This document shows, one piece after another, positions 55,671 through 64,000 of a stretch of 64,000 nt of DNA. Source of the stretch: Campylobacter volucris (GTDB lineage Bacteria; Campylobacterota; Campylobacteria; Campylobacterales; Campylobacteraceae); contig NZ_VOWJ01000021.1 of assembly GCF_008011665.1 (NCBI RefSeq), forward strand, positions 1-64,000. The letters are read 5' to 3'. Made by a program: the position numbers and the translations under genes. Positions within the stretch are counted from its first letter, which is position 1. Every line of letters starts with the position of its first letter. Under the pieces are notes generated by a model. It saw nothing but the letters and a program-made list of their open reading frames with translations. It did not search any database and was not told the DNA's origin.

Positions 55671-58493
55671 ATGGCGTTAGCAAGAAGAAATTTTCTTAAG
55701 CTTGCTGGTATTGCTGGTCTTGGAAGTGCTGCATTTGGTAGTGAAAATAAAACTATTAGAAATGCTAGTGAAGAAGAGATTGCAAATCCTTATCCAGATT
55801 CTAAGATTGTTAGAACAATTTGTAGCATCTGTAGTGCAGGCTGTGGAATCAAAGCAGAAGTACAAGATGGTGTTTGGGTGCGTCAAGAAAATGCTATAGA
55901 GCATCCTATTTCTCAAGGATCTCATTGCTGTAAGGGGATAGATCAAATCGATCTTACAAAATCTAAACAGCGTATTAAATATCCTATGAAAAAAGAAAAT
56001 GGTAAATGGATTCGTTTGACTTGGGAGCAAGCTATCGATGAAATTGGCGATAAAATGCTTCAAATACGCAAAGAAAATGGACCAGATAGTGTGATGTTTT
56101 TAGGCTCTGCTAAATTTAATAATCAGCAAGCTTATTATTTTAGAAAATTTGCAGCTTTTTGGGGAACAAACAATATAGATCACGTTGCTAGAATTTGACA
56201 CAGCGCAACAGTCGCCGGTGTGGCGAATACATGGGGTTATGGCGCTATGACAAATCATTTTGGTGATGTAACAAAACATTCAAAAATGATGATTATTTTT
56301 GGAGCAAATACTGCTGTAGCTAATCCTATTGGATTTAAACATTTATTGCAAGCTAAAGATCGCAATAATGCAAAATTAGTTGTTGTAGATCCTGTTTTTA
56401 CAAAAACTGCTGTGCATGCAGATGAGTATGTAAGAATTCGTCCAGGAACTGATATAGCGTTAGTTTATGGTATGCTTCATTTGATATTTAAAAATGGTTG
56501 GGAAGATAAAGAAATCATCAAAACTAGAACTTATGGAGTAGAGGAAATCAAAGCAGAGGCTGCTAAATGGACTACTGAAGTTGTAGAAGATGTTACAGGT
56601 GTTAGTGCTGCTCAACTTGAAAAAATTACAAGAATGCTAGCAACAATTAAACCAGCAACTTTGTTTTGGGCTTTGGGTATTACTCAGCATTCAGTAGGTA
56701 GTTCAAATACAAGAATTTTAGCGATTTTACAACTTGTTTTAGGAAATATTGGCAAACCAGGTGCAGGAACAAATATTATTAGAGGTCATGATAATGTTCA
56801 AGGTGCTACTGATATGGGTTGTTTGGCTGATACTTTGCCAGCATATTATGGATTAAAAGATGATGCATGGGATCATTTTGCTAATTTTTGGAATGTAGAT
56901 AGAGAGTATTTAAATTCAAGATTTTATTCCAAAGAATGGATGCATGAGAAAGGATTTTCACTAGCAAAATGGTGGCAGGGTGTATTGCATGAGGAAAAAA
57001 CTTATTCTAACTCACCTATTAGAGTTCTTTGGGTTCAAGGAACGGGTATCACTTCTATGGCGCATACTGTAAAAATTCAAGAAGCACTTAAAAAACTTGA
57101 TATGATAGTAATTGCTGAACCTTTTGTTAATGAAGTAGCAGTTTTAGCTGATCGTCCTGATGGAATTTATATTATCCCAGCATGTACTCAATTTGAAACC
57201 GAAGGATATGTTACAGCTACAAATCGTGCTATGCAGTGGCGTTCTCAAGTAGTAAAACCAATTTATGAAAGCAAAGAAGATCAAGAGATTATGTTTGCTT
57301 TTGCTAAAAAATTTGGTTTTTATACAGAATACACTCGTGGTATGAAAATGGAACTAAAAGATCATAAACTTGTACAAATAAAAGATGATGCAGATGATAC
57401 TTTCATATGGCCTGATGATGCTACAAGAGAAATGAGTAATGGGCTTTTAAGTATAGGTTTAAGAGGAATTTCGGCCCAGAGATTAAGAAAACATCAGCAA
57501 AATTGGGAACATTTTGATCCTGATACTCAAAGAGGTTTAGGTGGTGATGTTAAAGGTGAATATTATGGATTGCCATGGCCTTGTTGGGATGAAAAACACC
57601 CAGGGACTTCTATCATGTGGAATGTAGATATTCCTTATGAGGAAGGTGGCATGGGCTTTAGAAATCGTTTTGGTTTAGAACACGATGGACATTCTCAACT
57701 AGCAGATGAAAGCTTTACTCCAAAAGGTTGTAAAGTAAAAGGCGGTTATCCACAAATTACCAAAGCAAATATAGAACAAGTTTTTAATATCAAGCTTAGT
57801 GATAAAGAAAAAGAATTAATGGGTGCTAGTTGGAGTACTGATATTTCAGGTATTATCCTTGAAAAGTGTAGAGAAAAAAGTGCTTGTTGTTTAGGTAATG
57901 CTAGAGCTAGGATGAAAGTTTGGGAATTTGCTGATCCTATTCCTTTGCATAGAGAGCCTATACATTCACCGCGTTGGGATTTGGTCAAAAAATATCCTAC
58001 TTGGGGCGATCAAGAGAAAAACTTTAGAGTGGAAAGTAAATTCATTAGCGAACAGCAAAAAACAGATTGGAGTAAAGAGTTTCCAACTATTATTTCAAGT
58101 ATGCGTTTAGTGAATTTAAGTGGAGCAGGTATGCTTGAAAGAACCAGTAAATATCTTGCAGCTATTACGCCTGAAATGTTTGCAAATGTTCATCCAGAGC
58201 TTGCTTTAAAATATGGTATTAATGATGGAGATATGATGTGGATTCACTCTCCACAAGGCACAAAAATCAAAGTAAAATGTGTTCATAATCAATCGGTTAC
58301 TCCAGATAGAATTTGTTTACCTTATAATTTTGCAGGGATTATGCAAGGGGTAGATTTAAGCTATAATTATCCAGAAGGAACCAAACCTTATACTATAGGT
58401 GAAAGCTCAAACACTGTGACAAATTATGGTTTTGATATTAACACGCAAATTTCTGAATTTAATGCAGGGCTTTGTAGACTTGAGAAAGCTTAA
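55671..58493 (+). CDS. fdhA: Formate dehydrogenase catalytic subunit, selenocysteine-containing
   Basis: One gene of 940 residues reads through TGA 56196-56198 as selenocysteine 176 (ARI-U-HSATVAG, the formate dehydrogenase active-site context). A Tat signal (LARRNFLKLAGIAG) is followed by the [4Fe-4S] Cys set beginning ICSICSAGCG near 44. The molybdopterin domains continue unbroken to the stop at 58493 (for example GNIGKPGAGTNIIRGHDNVQGATDMG split across 360-390). The hairpin right after the TGA is a bacterial SECIS. The enzyme oxidises periplasmic formate and feeds the quinone pool. Without recoding it would look like a 175-residue fragment plus a separate frame. Confidence 0.96.
56212..56226 (+). 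promoter_or_regulatory. SECIS hairpin of fdhA
   Basis: A 5-bp stem (TCGCC 56212-56216 with GGCGA 56222-56226) with the loop GGTGT lies 14 bases after the recoded TGA. Spacing and a GG-U loop match the E. coli fdhF element that recruits SelB. Confidence 0.8.
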
Positions 58494-58505
58494 AAAGGAT
58501 AAGTT

Positions 58506-59075
58506 ATGGCTAGAATGAAATTTTATGTAGATAATAATCGTTGCATTTCTTGCTTTGCTTGTCAAGTGGCTTGTTCGAGCGCTCATGAAGTGCCAGTTGG
58601 GATAAATAGAAGAAAAGTAATTACTTTAAATGAAGGTATCGAAGGAAAAGAATTTTCTACTACTCTTGCTTGTCAGCATTGTACTGATGCACCATGTGAG
58701 CAAGTTTGTCCTGTAAAATGTTTTTATATAAGAGCTGATGGCATAGTTTTGCATGATAAAAAAACCTGTATAGGTTGTGGATATTGTCTTTATGCATGTC
58801 CTTTTGGCGCTCCACAATTTCCAAGAGATGGTGCTTTTGGTATAAAAGGAGAAATGGATAAATGCACCATGTGTGCAGGTGGTCCTGAGCCTACAAATTC
58901 TTACGAAGAAAGAGAACTTTATGGGCAAAATCGTATAGCAGAAGGTAAAGTTCCTATGTGTGCAGCCGTTTGTTCTACTAATGCACTTTTAGTTGGTGAT
59001 GCAGCTGAAGTAAGTGCTATGTATAGAAAAAGAGTTATGCTAAGAGGACAAAATTTAGGACTTGATGTAAAATGA
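58506..59075 (+). CDS. fdhB: Formate dehydrogenase iron-sulfur subunit
   Basis: The 189-residue ferredoxin-like protein has four Cys clusters (CISCFACQVACSSAHE near 13, CQHCTDAPCEQVCPVKCF near 57, CIGCGYCLYACPFGAPQF near 92, CTMCAGGPEPT near 119) for four [4Fe-4S] centres. It links FdhA to the cytochrome b subunit. AAAAAGGATAAG precedes the ATG, 12 bases after fdhA. A terminator follows. Confidence 0.94.
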   Translation: MARMKFYVDNNRCISCFACQVACSSAHEVPVGINRRKVITLNEGIEGKEFSTTLACQHCTDAPCEQVCPVKCFYIRADGIVLHDKKTCIGCGYCLYACPFGAPQFPRDGAFGIKGEMDKCTMCAGGPEPTNSYEERELYGQNRIAEGKVPMCAAVCSTNALLVGDAAEVSAMYRKRVMLRGQNLGLDVK

Positions 59076-59080
59076 ATTGA

Positions 59081-59103
59081 AAAGAGCACTTTTGGTGCTC
59101 TTT
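59081..59103 (+). terminator. Terminator after fdhB
   Basis: A 9-bp perfect stem (AAAGAGCAC / GTGCTCTTT, loop TTTTG) lies 5 bases after the fdhB stop. It separates the fdh operon from the regulator gene. Confidence 0.7.
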
Positions 59104-59119
59104 GATTTAAGGTTAGTAG

Positions 59120-59842
59120 ATGAAAAAACTTAATGAAGAAATTCAAAATAATCTTGATAAAGATAATAAACTTTCTTGTGCTAAAGCTTTACAAATACTG
59201 AAAAACTATTCAAAAGAAGAATTTATTAATATTATTTCAAATTTAAAAATTAAAATTTCAGATTGTGAGCTTGGGCAATTTGGAAATTTGGATAAAACTT
59301 TTACCAGAAGTAAAATTTTTGAAACATTAGAACCATTTTTAGATCAAAAAAATCGTATAGAATGTAAATGTGCTTTAGAGAAAACTAAAAATTTTGATAT
59401 GAAAGAAGTTAGGGCTACTTTAAAAGATTATAAAATTGATATTAAGTATTGTGAATTAGGATGTTTTAAAGAAAAAAAAGGTAAAAAATTTAATGTAAAA
59501 AGTAAGATTTGGATTGAAAATCCTGATGGAAAATTGCTTTTTGGTAAAGGGAAAACTGATATTTTAGAACTCATTGGAGAACATGGGAGTATCGCTAAAG
59601 CCGCTAAAATTTTGGGTATTAGCTATAAAAAAGCTTGGCTTTATATACAAGATTTGCAAATAAATATGAAAGAAGAATTAATTGTTGCAAAAAAAGGAAG
59701 AGGAGAAGAATCAGGGAGTAAATTAACTCCAAGAGCATATGAATTGATTAAAAATTATAAAATTTTACAACAAGATGTAGAAGAATTTACAGATAAGCGT
59801 TTTAAAGAATTATTTTTCAAAAAAAATGAAAAAAATAAATAA
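59120..59842 (+). CDS. ModE-like regulator with duplicated N-terminal Cys domain (Cj1507-like)
   Basis: The 240-residue protein has a C-terminal winged helix like the N-terminal half of ModE (IWIENPDGKLLFGKGKTDIL, IGEHGSIAKAAKILGISYKK, near 128-165). It has no molybdate-binding tail. Instead the N-terminal 115 residues hold two related units of about 60 residues: KLSCAKALQILKNYSKEE..KISDCELGQFG and RIECKCALEKTKNFDMKE..DIKYCELGCF. Cys pairs in each could bind metal. C. jejuni ModE is also tail-less and represses molybdate uptake genes. Here it sits between fdhB and the selenium genes, so control by metal or selenium status is possible. Confidence 0.7.
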   Translation: MKKLNEEIQNNLDKDNKLSCAKALQILKNYSKEEFINIISNLKIKISDCELGQFGNLDKTFTRSKIFETLEPFLDQKNRIECKCALEKTKNFDMKEVRATLKDYKIDIKYCELGCFKEKKGKKFNVKSKIWIENPDGKLLFGKGKTDILELIGEHGSIAKAAKILGISYKKAWLYIQDLQINMKEELIVAKKGRGEESGSKLTPRAYELIKNYKILQQDVEEFTDKRFKELFFKKNEKNK

Positions 59843-59906
59843 AGTTAATTTCCTTACAAGTTATAAGACTATATCATTATCTTTACTTTAGTTAAAAGGA
59901 TAAATT

Positions 59907-60482
59907 ATGAAGATTGATTGTAGAGATTTAGCTTGTCCGCGCCCTGTTATAGAAACTAAAAAAGCATTAGAAGAACTTTCCAAAGATGAGAATTTGCAAA
60001 TTCTTTTAAATTCACAAGCTTCTAAAGAAAATGTTATGCGTTTTTTAAAATCTTTAAATATAGAATTTGAAACTAAAGATATAGAAGATGAAAGCATAAT
60101 AAGTATCAAAAATAAAATGCCACTGCAAGAAAATCAATACAACAATGATGAATTTAATGTTTTGTTTTTAAAAAGTGATAAAGTCGGAGAAGGAGAGCTT
60201 GGTCAAAATTTAATGGTAGGTTTTTTAAAGACTTTAAAAGATGTAAATAATTTTCCTAAAAAAATTTTATGCGTTAATGATAGCGTTTTAATCAATACTA
60301 ATTCTTCTCATATAGCTTTTGAAGCTATGAAAGAATTAGAACATATGGGAATAGAAATTTATAGTTGTGGAGCGTGTTTAGAGTATTTTGGTAAAACTCA
60401 AGAATTAAAAATAGGCAAAATAGGTAATGCTTATGAAATTTTAAATGAATTATTTGGAAAGGCTAAAATTATTTCTTTATGA
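59907..60482 (+). CDS. Selenium metabolism protein YedF-like (TusA fold; Cj1505-like)
   Basis: The 191-residue protein has an N-terminal TusA/SirA domain (MKIDCRDLACPRPVIETKKA with the active CPxP). A second domain follows (VGEGELGQNLMVGFLKTL, SCGACLEYFGKTQEL), the layout of YedF proteins that accompany selD. It is proposed to handle sulfur or selenium for selenophosphate formation. The stop overlaps the start of selD (ATGA), so the two are made together. Confidence 0.8.
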   Translation: MKIDCRDLACPRPVIETKKALEELSKDENLQILLNSQASKENVMRFLKSLNIEFETKDIEDESIISIKNKMPLQENQYNNDEFNVLFLKSDKVGEGELGQNLMVGFLKTLKDVNNFPKKILCVNDSVLINTNSSHIAFEAMKELEHMGIEIYSCGACLEYFGKTQELKIGKIGNAYEILNELFGKAKIISL

Positions 60483-61510
60483 TTTATAAGAATCAAAAAC
60501 TAACTCAATATGTTAAAGCTGCGGGTTGAGCTGCTAAGTTGGACCCGTCGGGTCTTGACAAAATTCTTGGCATTTTAAAACCCCATGCAAACATTCTTAG
60601 TGGTATTGTTAATAATGAAGATGCGAGTGTGTATAAACTAAATGAAGATTTAGCTTTAGTTCAGACTTTAGATTTTATAACTCCTATAGTAGATAGTGCA
60701 TATCATTTTGGTGCTATAGCAGCAGCTAATGCGCTAAGTGATGTATTTGCTATGGGCGCTGATGTGCTTAGTGCATTAAATATAGTAGGATTTGATAAAT
60801 GTCATTTTGATGATGAAGTTTTATTGGAAGTTTTGCAAGGAGCTAGAGATAAGGTCGAAGAAGCTGGAGGTGTTATAATAGGTGGTCATACTATACAAAC
60901 TAGTGAATTTATTTTTGGTTTGAGTGTAACAGGTAAAGTTCATCCTAAAAAGTTTTTTGCAAATAACCATGCTAAAGAACAAGATGTGATTTTACTTACC
61001 AAACCTATAGGAAGTGGTATTTTAAGCACAGCTTTAAAGGCAAATTTATTAGATAAAAATGATATTTTGATAATGTGCGAGCAAATGGGTTTTTTAAATC
61101 TTTATGCAAGTAATATTTTGAAAAAATTTAAAAGTTTAAGTGCTTTGAGCGATGTCACAGGGTTTGGGCTTTTAGGGCACTTAAAAGAAATGTTAAATTC
61201 TGCTATTAGCATAGAAATTTATAAAGAAGAAATTCCTTTTATGAATAAAGTGATAGATATGGCAAATATGGGTATTATACCTCAAGGAGCTTATAATAAC
61301 AAACAAGCTTTAAATAAATATGTGATTGTAGATAGAGAAAAAGAAGATGATATTGTGCTATTTGATCCACAAACTTCAGGCGGACTTTTAGCTGCTATGA
61401 ATGAAAAAGAAGCCAATGAAGCTTTGAAAATTTTAAAAGATAATAATATTAATGCAAAAATTATTGCTAAATGTGTAAAAAATACCCGTAATTGTTTATT
61501 TTTGAAATAG
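60479..61510 (+). CDS. selD: Selenide, water dikinase (selenophosphate synthetase), itself a selenoprotein
   Basis: The gene starts at ATG 60479 inside the yedF-like stop and reads through TGA 60527-60529 as selenocysteine 17 (KAAG-U-AAKLDPSGLDKIL), the active-site position usually Cys or Sec. The rest of the 343-residue protein is a standard SelD: DFITPIVDSAYHFGAIAAAN near 57, GGHTIQTSEFIFGLSVTGK, SDVTGFGLLGHLKEML, DPQTSGGLLAAM. It makes selenophosphate for selenocysteinyl-tRNA, needed by its own mRNA and by fdhA. A SECIS hairpin follows the TGA. A naive start after the TGA would lose the catalytic residue. Confidence 0.95.
60542..60554 (+). promoter_or_regulatory. SECIS hairpin of selD
   Basis: A 5-bp GC stem (GACCC 60542-60546 with GGGTC 60550-60554) with loop GTC lies 12 bases after the recoded TGA. 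It is a GC-rich island in very AT-rich sequence, as expected for an RNA element. Confidence 0.75.
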
Positions 61511-61650
61511 ATTGTATCTAATACTTCGATCAAATAATTATTAATGTTACTTTTTTTCCTATTTAATTAAAATTTTAAATTAATATATGTTAATTTATGT
61601 TTCATTTTTTGTATTATAGATATACATTAACTATCAAGGTGGAGGAAAAA

Positions 61651-64000
61651 ATGATACAAAAAGCTTTACTTTTAGCAGAAGAATTGCAAAAAAAAATTGA
61701 AAGCAATATTTCTCAAAATGAAAAAGAATTTCATGCAAAAATGCAAAAACTTCTCAATAATCCAAAAAATAAAGTAATGCTCATAGAACTTTTAGATCGT
61801 TCTTTTAGATGTAAAGATAAAAGTGCAAGTTTTGAACTCATAGAGCACACTTTAAGTAAATATGGAATAGCAGATTTTTTTAGTGCTTTTGAAAAGTTTT
61901 TACTTTTTTCGTTTTTAAATTTTGGAAAATTCGCACCTAAAATAAGTGTTCCATTTTTTATTAAACATTTAAGAGAAGATACAAAGGCTATGGTTTTGGA
62001 TGCAAATCCTAGTGTATTAGAACCTCATATGGTAAAAAGAAAAAATGAAGACAATATCACTTTAAATGTGAATTTAATTGGAGAAGAAGTTTTAGGTGAA
62101 GCTGAGAGCTCTTATAGAATGAAAAAATATGAAGAAGCTTTGAAAACTAGTTATATTACTTATATTTCGATTAAAATTACTACTATCTTTTCGCAAATTA
62201 ATATCATTGATTTTGAGTATTCTAAAGATGAGGTTGTAAAAAGATTAGATAAATTATATGCTCTTGCTTTAGAAGAAGAAAAAAAGCAAGGCGTGCCTAA
62301 ATTTATAAATCTTGATATGGAAGAATTTAGAGATTTAGAATTAACCGTTGAAGCTTTTATGGAGAGTATTTCTAAATTTGATATAAAAGCTGGTATTGTT
62401 TTACAAGCTTATCTTCCTGATTCTTATGAGTATCTTAAAAAACTATTTGCTTTTTCTAAAGAAAGAGTTTTAAAAGGTATGAAACCTATAAAAATACGCT
62501 TTGTCAAAGGTGCTAATATGGAAAGTGAAGAAACTATAGCATCTCAAAGAGGATGGGCTTTACCTACTTTTTATAAAAAGATTGATACTGATAGTAATTA
62601 TAATAAAATGTTAGATTTTGTCTTAGAAGATGATAATTATAAATACATCAATATAGGTATAGCAAGTCATAATATTTTTGAAATTGCTTATGCTTATACA
62701 CGCATAAGCGAGACAAATGCTTTAGATAGTTTTACTTTTGAAATGCTAGAAGGTATGAGTTTGCAATGTTCTTATGAATTATCAAAAATGCATGATCTTA
62801 TACTTTATGCACCAGTTTGCGATGAGGCTCATTTTAATAATGCTATTGCTTATTTGGTTAGAAGACTTGATGAAAATACAAGCGAAGATAATTTCATGAG
62901 ATATTTTTTTAATCTCAAAGTTAATGACTCTAATTGGCAAGCTCAAAAAGAATTATTTATTAAATCTTTAGAAGGCATCAAAACCCTTGATAATTCTACC
63001 CACAGAACTCAAGATAGAAATAAAGAGCAGCAAGTTGTGAGTTCTTATAAAAGCAAAGAATTTAAAAACGAGCCAGATACTGATTTTATCTTAAAAGCAA
63101 ATAGAGAATGGGCAAAAAATATTAGATCTCAATATGAAAATTTACAAAATTATGATGTTTATCCAGTTATCAAAGAAGAGATTAAAAAAGATGGCTTAAA
63201 AGTTGTAGAAGTCAAAGATAAAATTCAAAACCGCATCATAGGAAAAGCGTATTTAGCAGGTGAAGAAGAAATCAAATATGCCTTAGATGTAGCTAAGGGT
63301 TCAAATTTTAGTGAGTTAAGTCATGATGAAATTTATAAAATTTTAGCAAACACTGCTCAACTTGTGAGAGAACGAAGAGGTGATTTGATAGGTATAGCAG
63401 CATTAGAAGTAGGAAAAACATTTTTAGAAATTGATCCTGAAGTAAGTGAAGCTATAGATTTTTTAGAATTTTATCCACATTCTTTAGAAAAATTAAAAGA
63501 GCAAAATCCAAATACAATTTTTAAAGCAAAAGGAGTGGGGGTTGTTATAGCACCATGGAATTTTCCAGTTGGAATTTCAGTAGGAACCATAGCAGCACCT
63601 TTAGCAGCAGGCAATAGAGTAATTTATAAGCCATCATCTCTTTCTATGCTAACAGGTTATATGCTTTGTAAATGTTTTTGGGATGCGGGTATTCCTAAAG
63701 ATGCATTGATTTTTTTACCATCTAAAGGAAGCGATATTTCAAAATATCTTTTAGTAGATGAAAGTGTTAAATTTTCAGTATTAACAGGTGGAGAAGAAAC
63801 TGCTTATGCAATGCTTAAGGCAAATCCAACCTTGCTTTTAAGTGCTGAAACAGGTGGAAAAAATGCAACTATAGTATCTAAATTTGCTGATCGTGATAGT
63901 GCGATTAAAAATATCATTCATTCAGCATTTTCAAATTCAGGTCAAAAATGTTCAGCTACTTCTTTACTTGTATTAGAAGAAGAAGTGTATGAAGATATAG
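61651..64000 (+). CDS. putA: Bifunctional proline dehydrogenase / P5C dehydrogenase PutA (5' part)
   Basis: The frame is open from ATG 61651 (GGAGGAAAAA upstream) to the right edge, 783 codons without a stop. The first half is the FAD proline dehydrogenase barrel (PVFINLDMEEFRDLELT-like region, VLQAYLPDSYEYL, IKIRFVKGANMESEE). The second half enters the aldehyde dehydrogenase domain (GVGVVIAPWNFPVGISVG, LSAETGGKNATIVS, SNSGQKCSATSLLV with the catalytic Cys). It converts proline to glutamate for carbon and electron supply. The remainder lies beyond the window. Confidence 0.93.
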   Translation, partial: MIQKALLLAEELQKKIESNISQNEKEFHAKMQKLLNNPKNKVMLIELLDRSFRCKDKSASFELIEHTLSKYGIADFFSAFEKFLLFSFLNFGKFAPKISVPFFIKHLREDTKAMVLDANPSVLEPHMVKRKNEDNITLNVNLIGEEVLGEAESSYRMKKYEEALKTSYITYISIKITTIFSQINIIDFEYSKDEVVKRLDKLYALALEEEKKQGVPKFINLDMEEFRDLELTVEAFMESISKFDIKAGIVLQAYLPDSYEYLKKLFAFSKERVLKGMKPIKIRFVKGANMESEETIASQRGWALPTFYKKIDTDSNYNKMLDFVLEDDNYKYINIGIASHNIFEIAYAYTRISETNALDSFTFEMLEGMSLQCSYELSKMHDLILYAPVCDEAHFNNAIAYLVRRLDENTSEDNFMRYFFNLKVNDSNWQAQKELFIKSLEGIKTLDNSTHRTQDRNKEQQVVSSYKSKEFKNEPDTDFILKANREWAKNIRSQYENLQNYDVYPVIKEEIKKDGLKVVEVKDKIQNRIIGKAYLAGEEEIKYALDVAKGSNFSELSHDEIYKILANTAQLVRERRGDLIGIAALEVGKTFLEIDPEVSEAIDFLEFYPHSLEKLKEQNPNTIFKAKGVGVVIAPWNFPVGISVGTIAAPLAAGNRVIYKPSSLSMLTGYMLCKCFWDAGIPKDALIFLPSKGSDISKYLLVDESVKFSVLTGGEETAYAMLKANPTLLLSAETGGKNATIVSKFADRDSAIKNIIHSAFSNSGQKCSATSLLVLEEEVYEDI

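Noticed and set aside
56196-56198. In-frame stop in fdhA suggesting a broken gene
   Set aside because: The context ARI-TGA-HSATVAG, the SECIS-like hairpin after it and the open frame on both sides fit selenocysteine.
1-64000. CRISPR arrays, tRNA or rRNA genes, insertion sequences, prophage
   Set aside because: No regular spaced repeats, cloverleaf-like intergenic sequence, transposase or phage genes were seen; gaps are nearly all under 250 bases.

Overview
The window is a chromosomal segment of a very AT-rich, gene-dense epsilonproteobacterium. Gene content and order point to Campylobacter: a capsule kps block with O-methyl phosphoramidate (MeOPN) genes, a Wolinella/Campylobacter-type di-heme fumarate reductase, a dynamin-like pair next to frdB, a chu heme locus, and a selenocysteine formate dehydrogenase. 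The mixture of C. jejuni-like blocks in a different overall order suggests a species of the C. lari group. That placement is inference; no 16S gene is present.

Layout. (1) 1-17619 is the end of the capsule locus. It holds variable genes for sugar or substituent transfer, three homopolymeric G/C tracts, the complete MeOPN pathway in the order two methyltransferases, glutamine kinase, amidohydrolase, cytidylyltransferase, CDP-amidate kinase, then kpsC and kpsS, and a convergent SGNH-like gene. (2) 17773-20644 is a short operon with a membrane serine hydrolase-like protein, a cytochrome P450 and a small membrane protein. (3) 20641-26052 holds nusA (minus strand) and, divergently, an HP0268-family gene, miaB, a lipid acyltransferase and three envelope genes with a PilM/N/O-like layout. 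(4) 26039-36770 holds a lipoprotein, lgt, frdCAB, two dynamin-like GTPases, an unlisted 34-residue membrane peptide, and a thiamine salvage pair. (5) 36831-40864 is heme acquisition: hugZ and chuBCD are intact, but the outer-membrane receptor chuA is a decayed remnant. (6) 40925-43965 holds a zinc alcohol dehydrogenase and a secreted DUF1561 / virulence-modifying-family protein. (7) 44101-50420 is a type I restriction-modification locus with an unusual coiled-coil membrane protein inserted between hsdR and hsdS. (8) 50417-61510 is one functional theme: molybdopterin genes (moeA, moaE, moaD), nspC, formate dehydrogenase with chaperone, a ModE-like regulator, a YedF-like protein and SelD. FdhA and SelD both read an in-frame UGA as selenocysteine, each followed at once by a hairpin. 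(9) 61651 to the end is the first part of putA.

Main points of interest: the MeOPN methyltransferase at 7099-7865 is phase-off in this sequence (G8, where G9 would restore the frame), while the putative MeOPN transferase (G9) and the first methyltransferase (C10 on the + strand) are phase-on. A repeated C- or N-terminal capsule module links four otherwise unrelated proteins. The receptor of the heme system has decayed. The restriction locus carries a gene with a recent in-frame 88-codon duplication. No tRNA, rRNA, CRISPR array, insertion sequence or prophage was seen.
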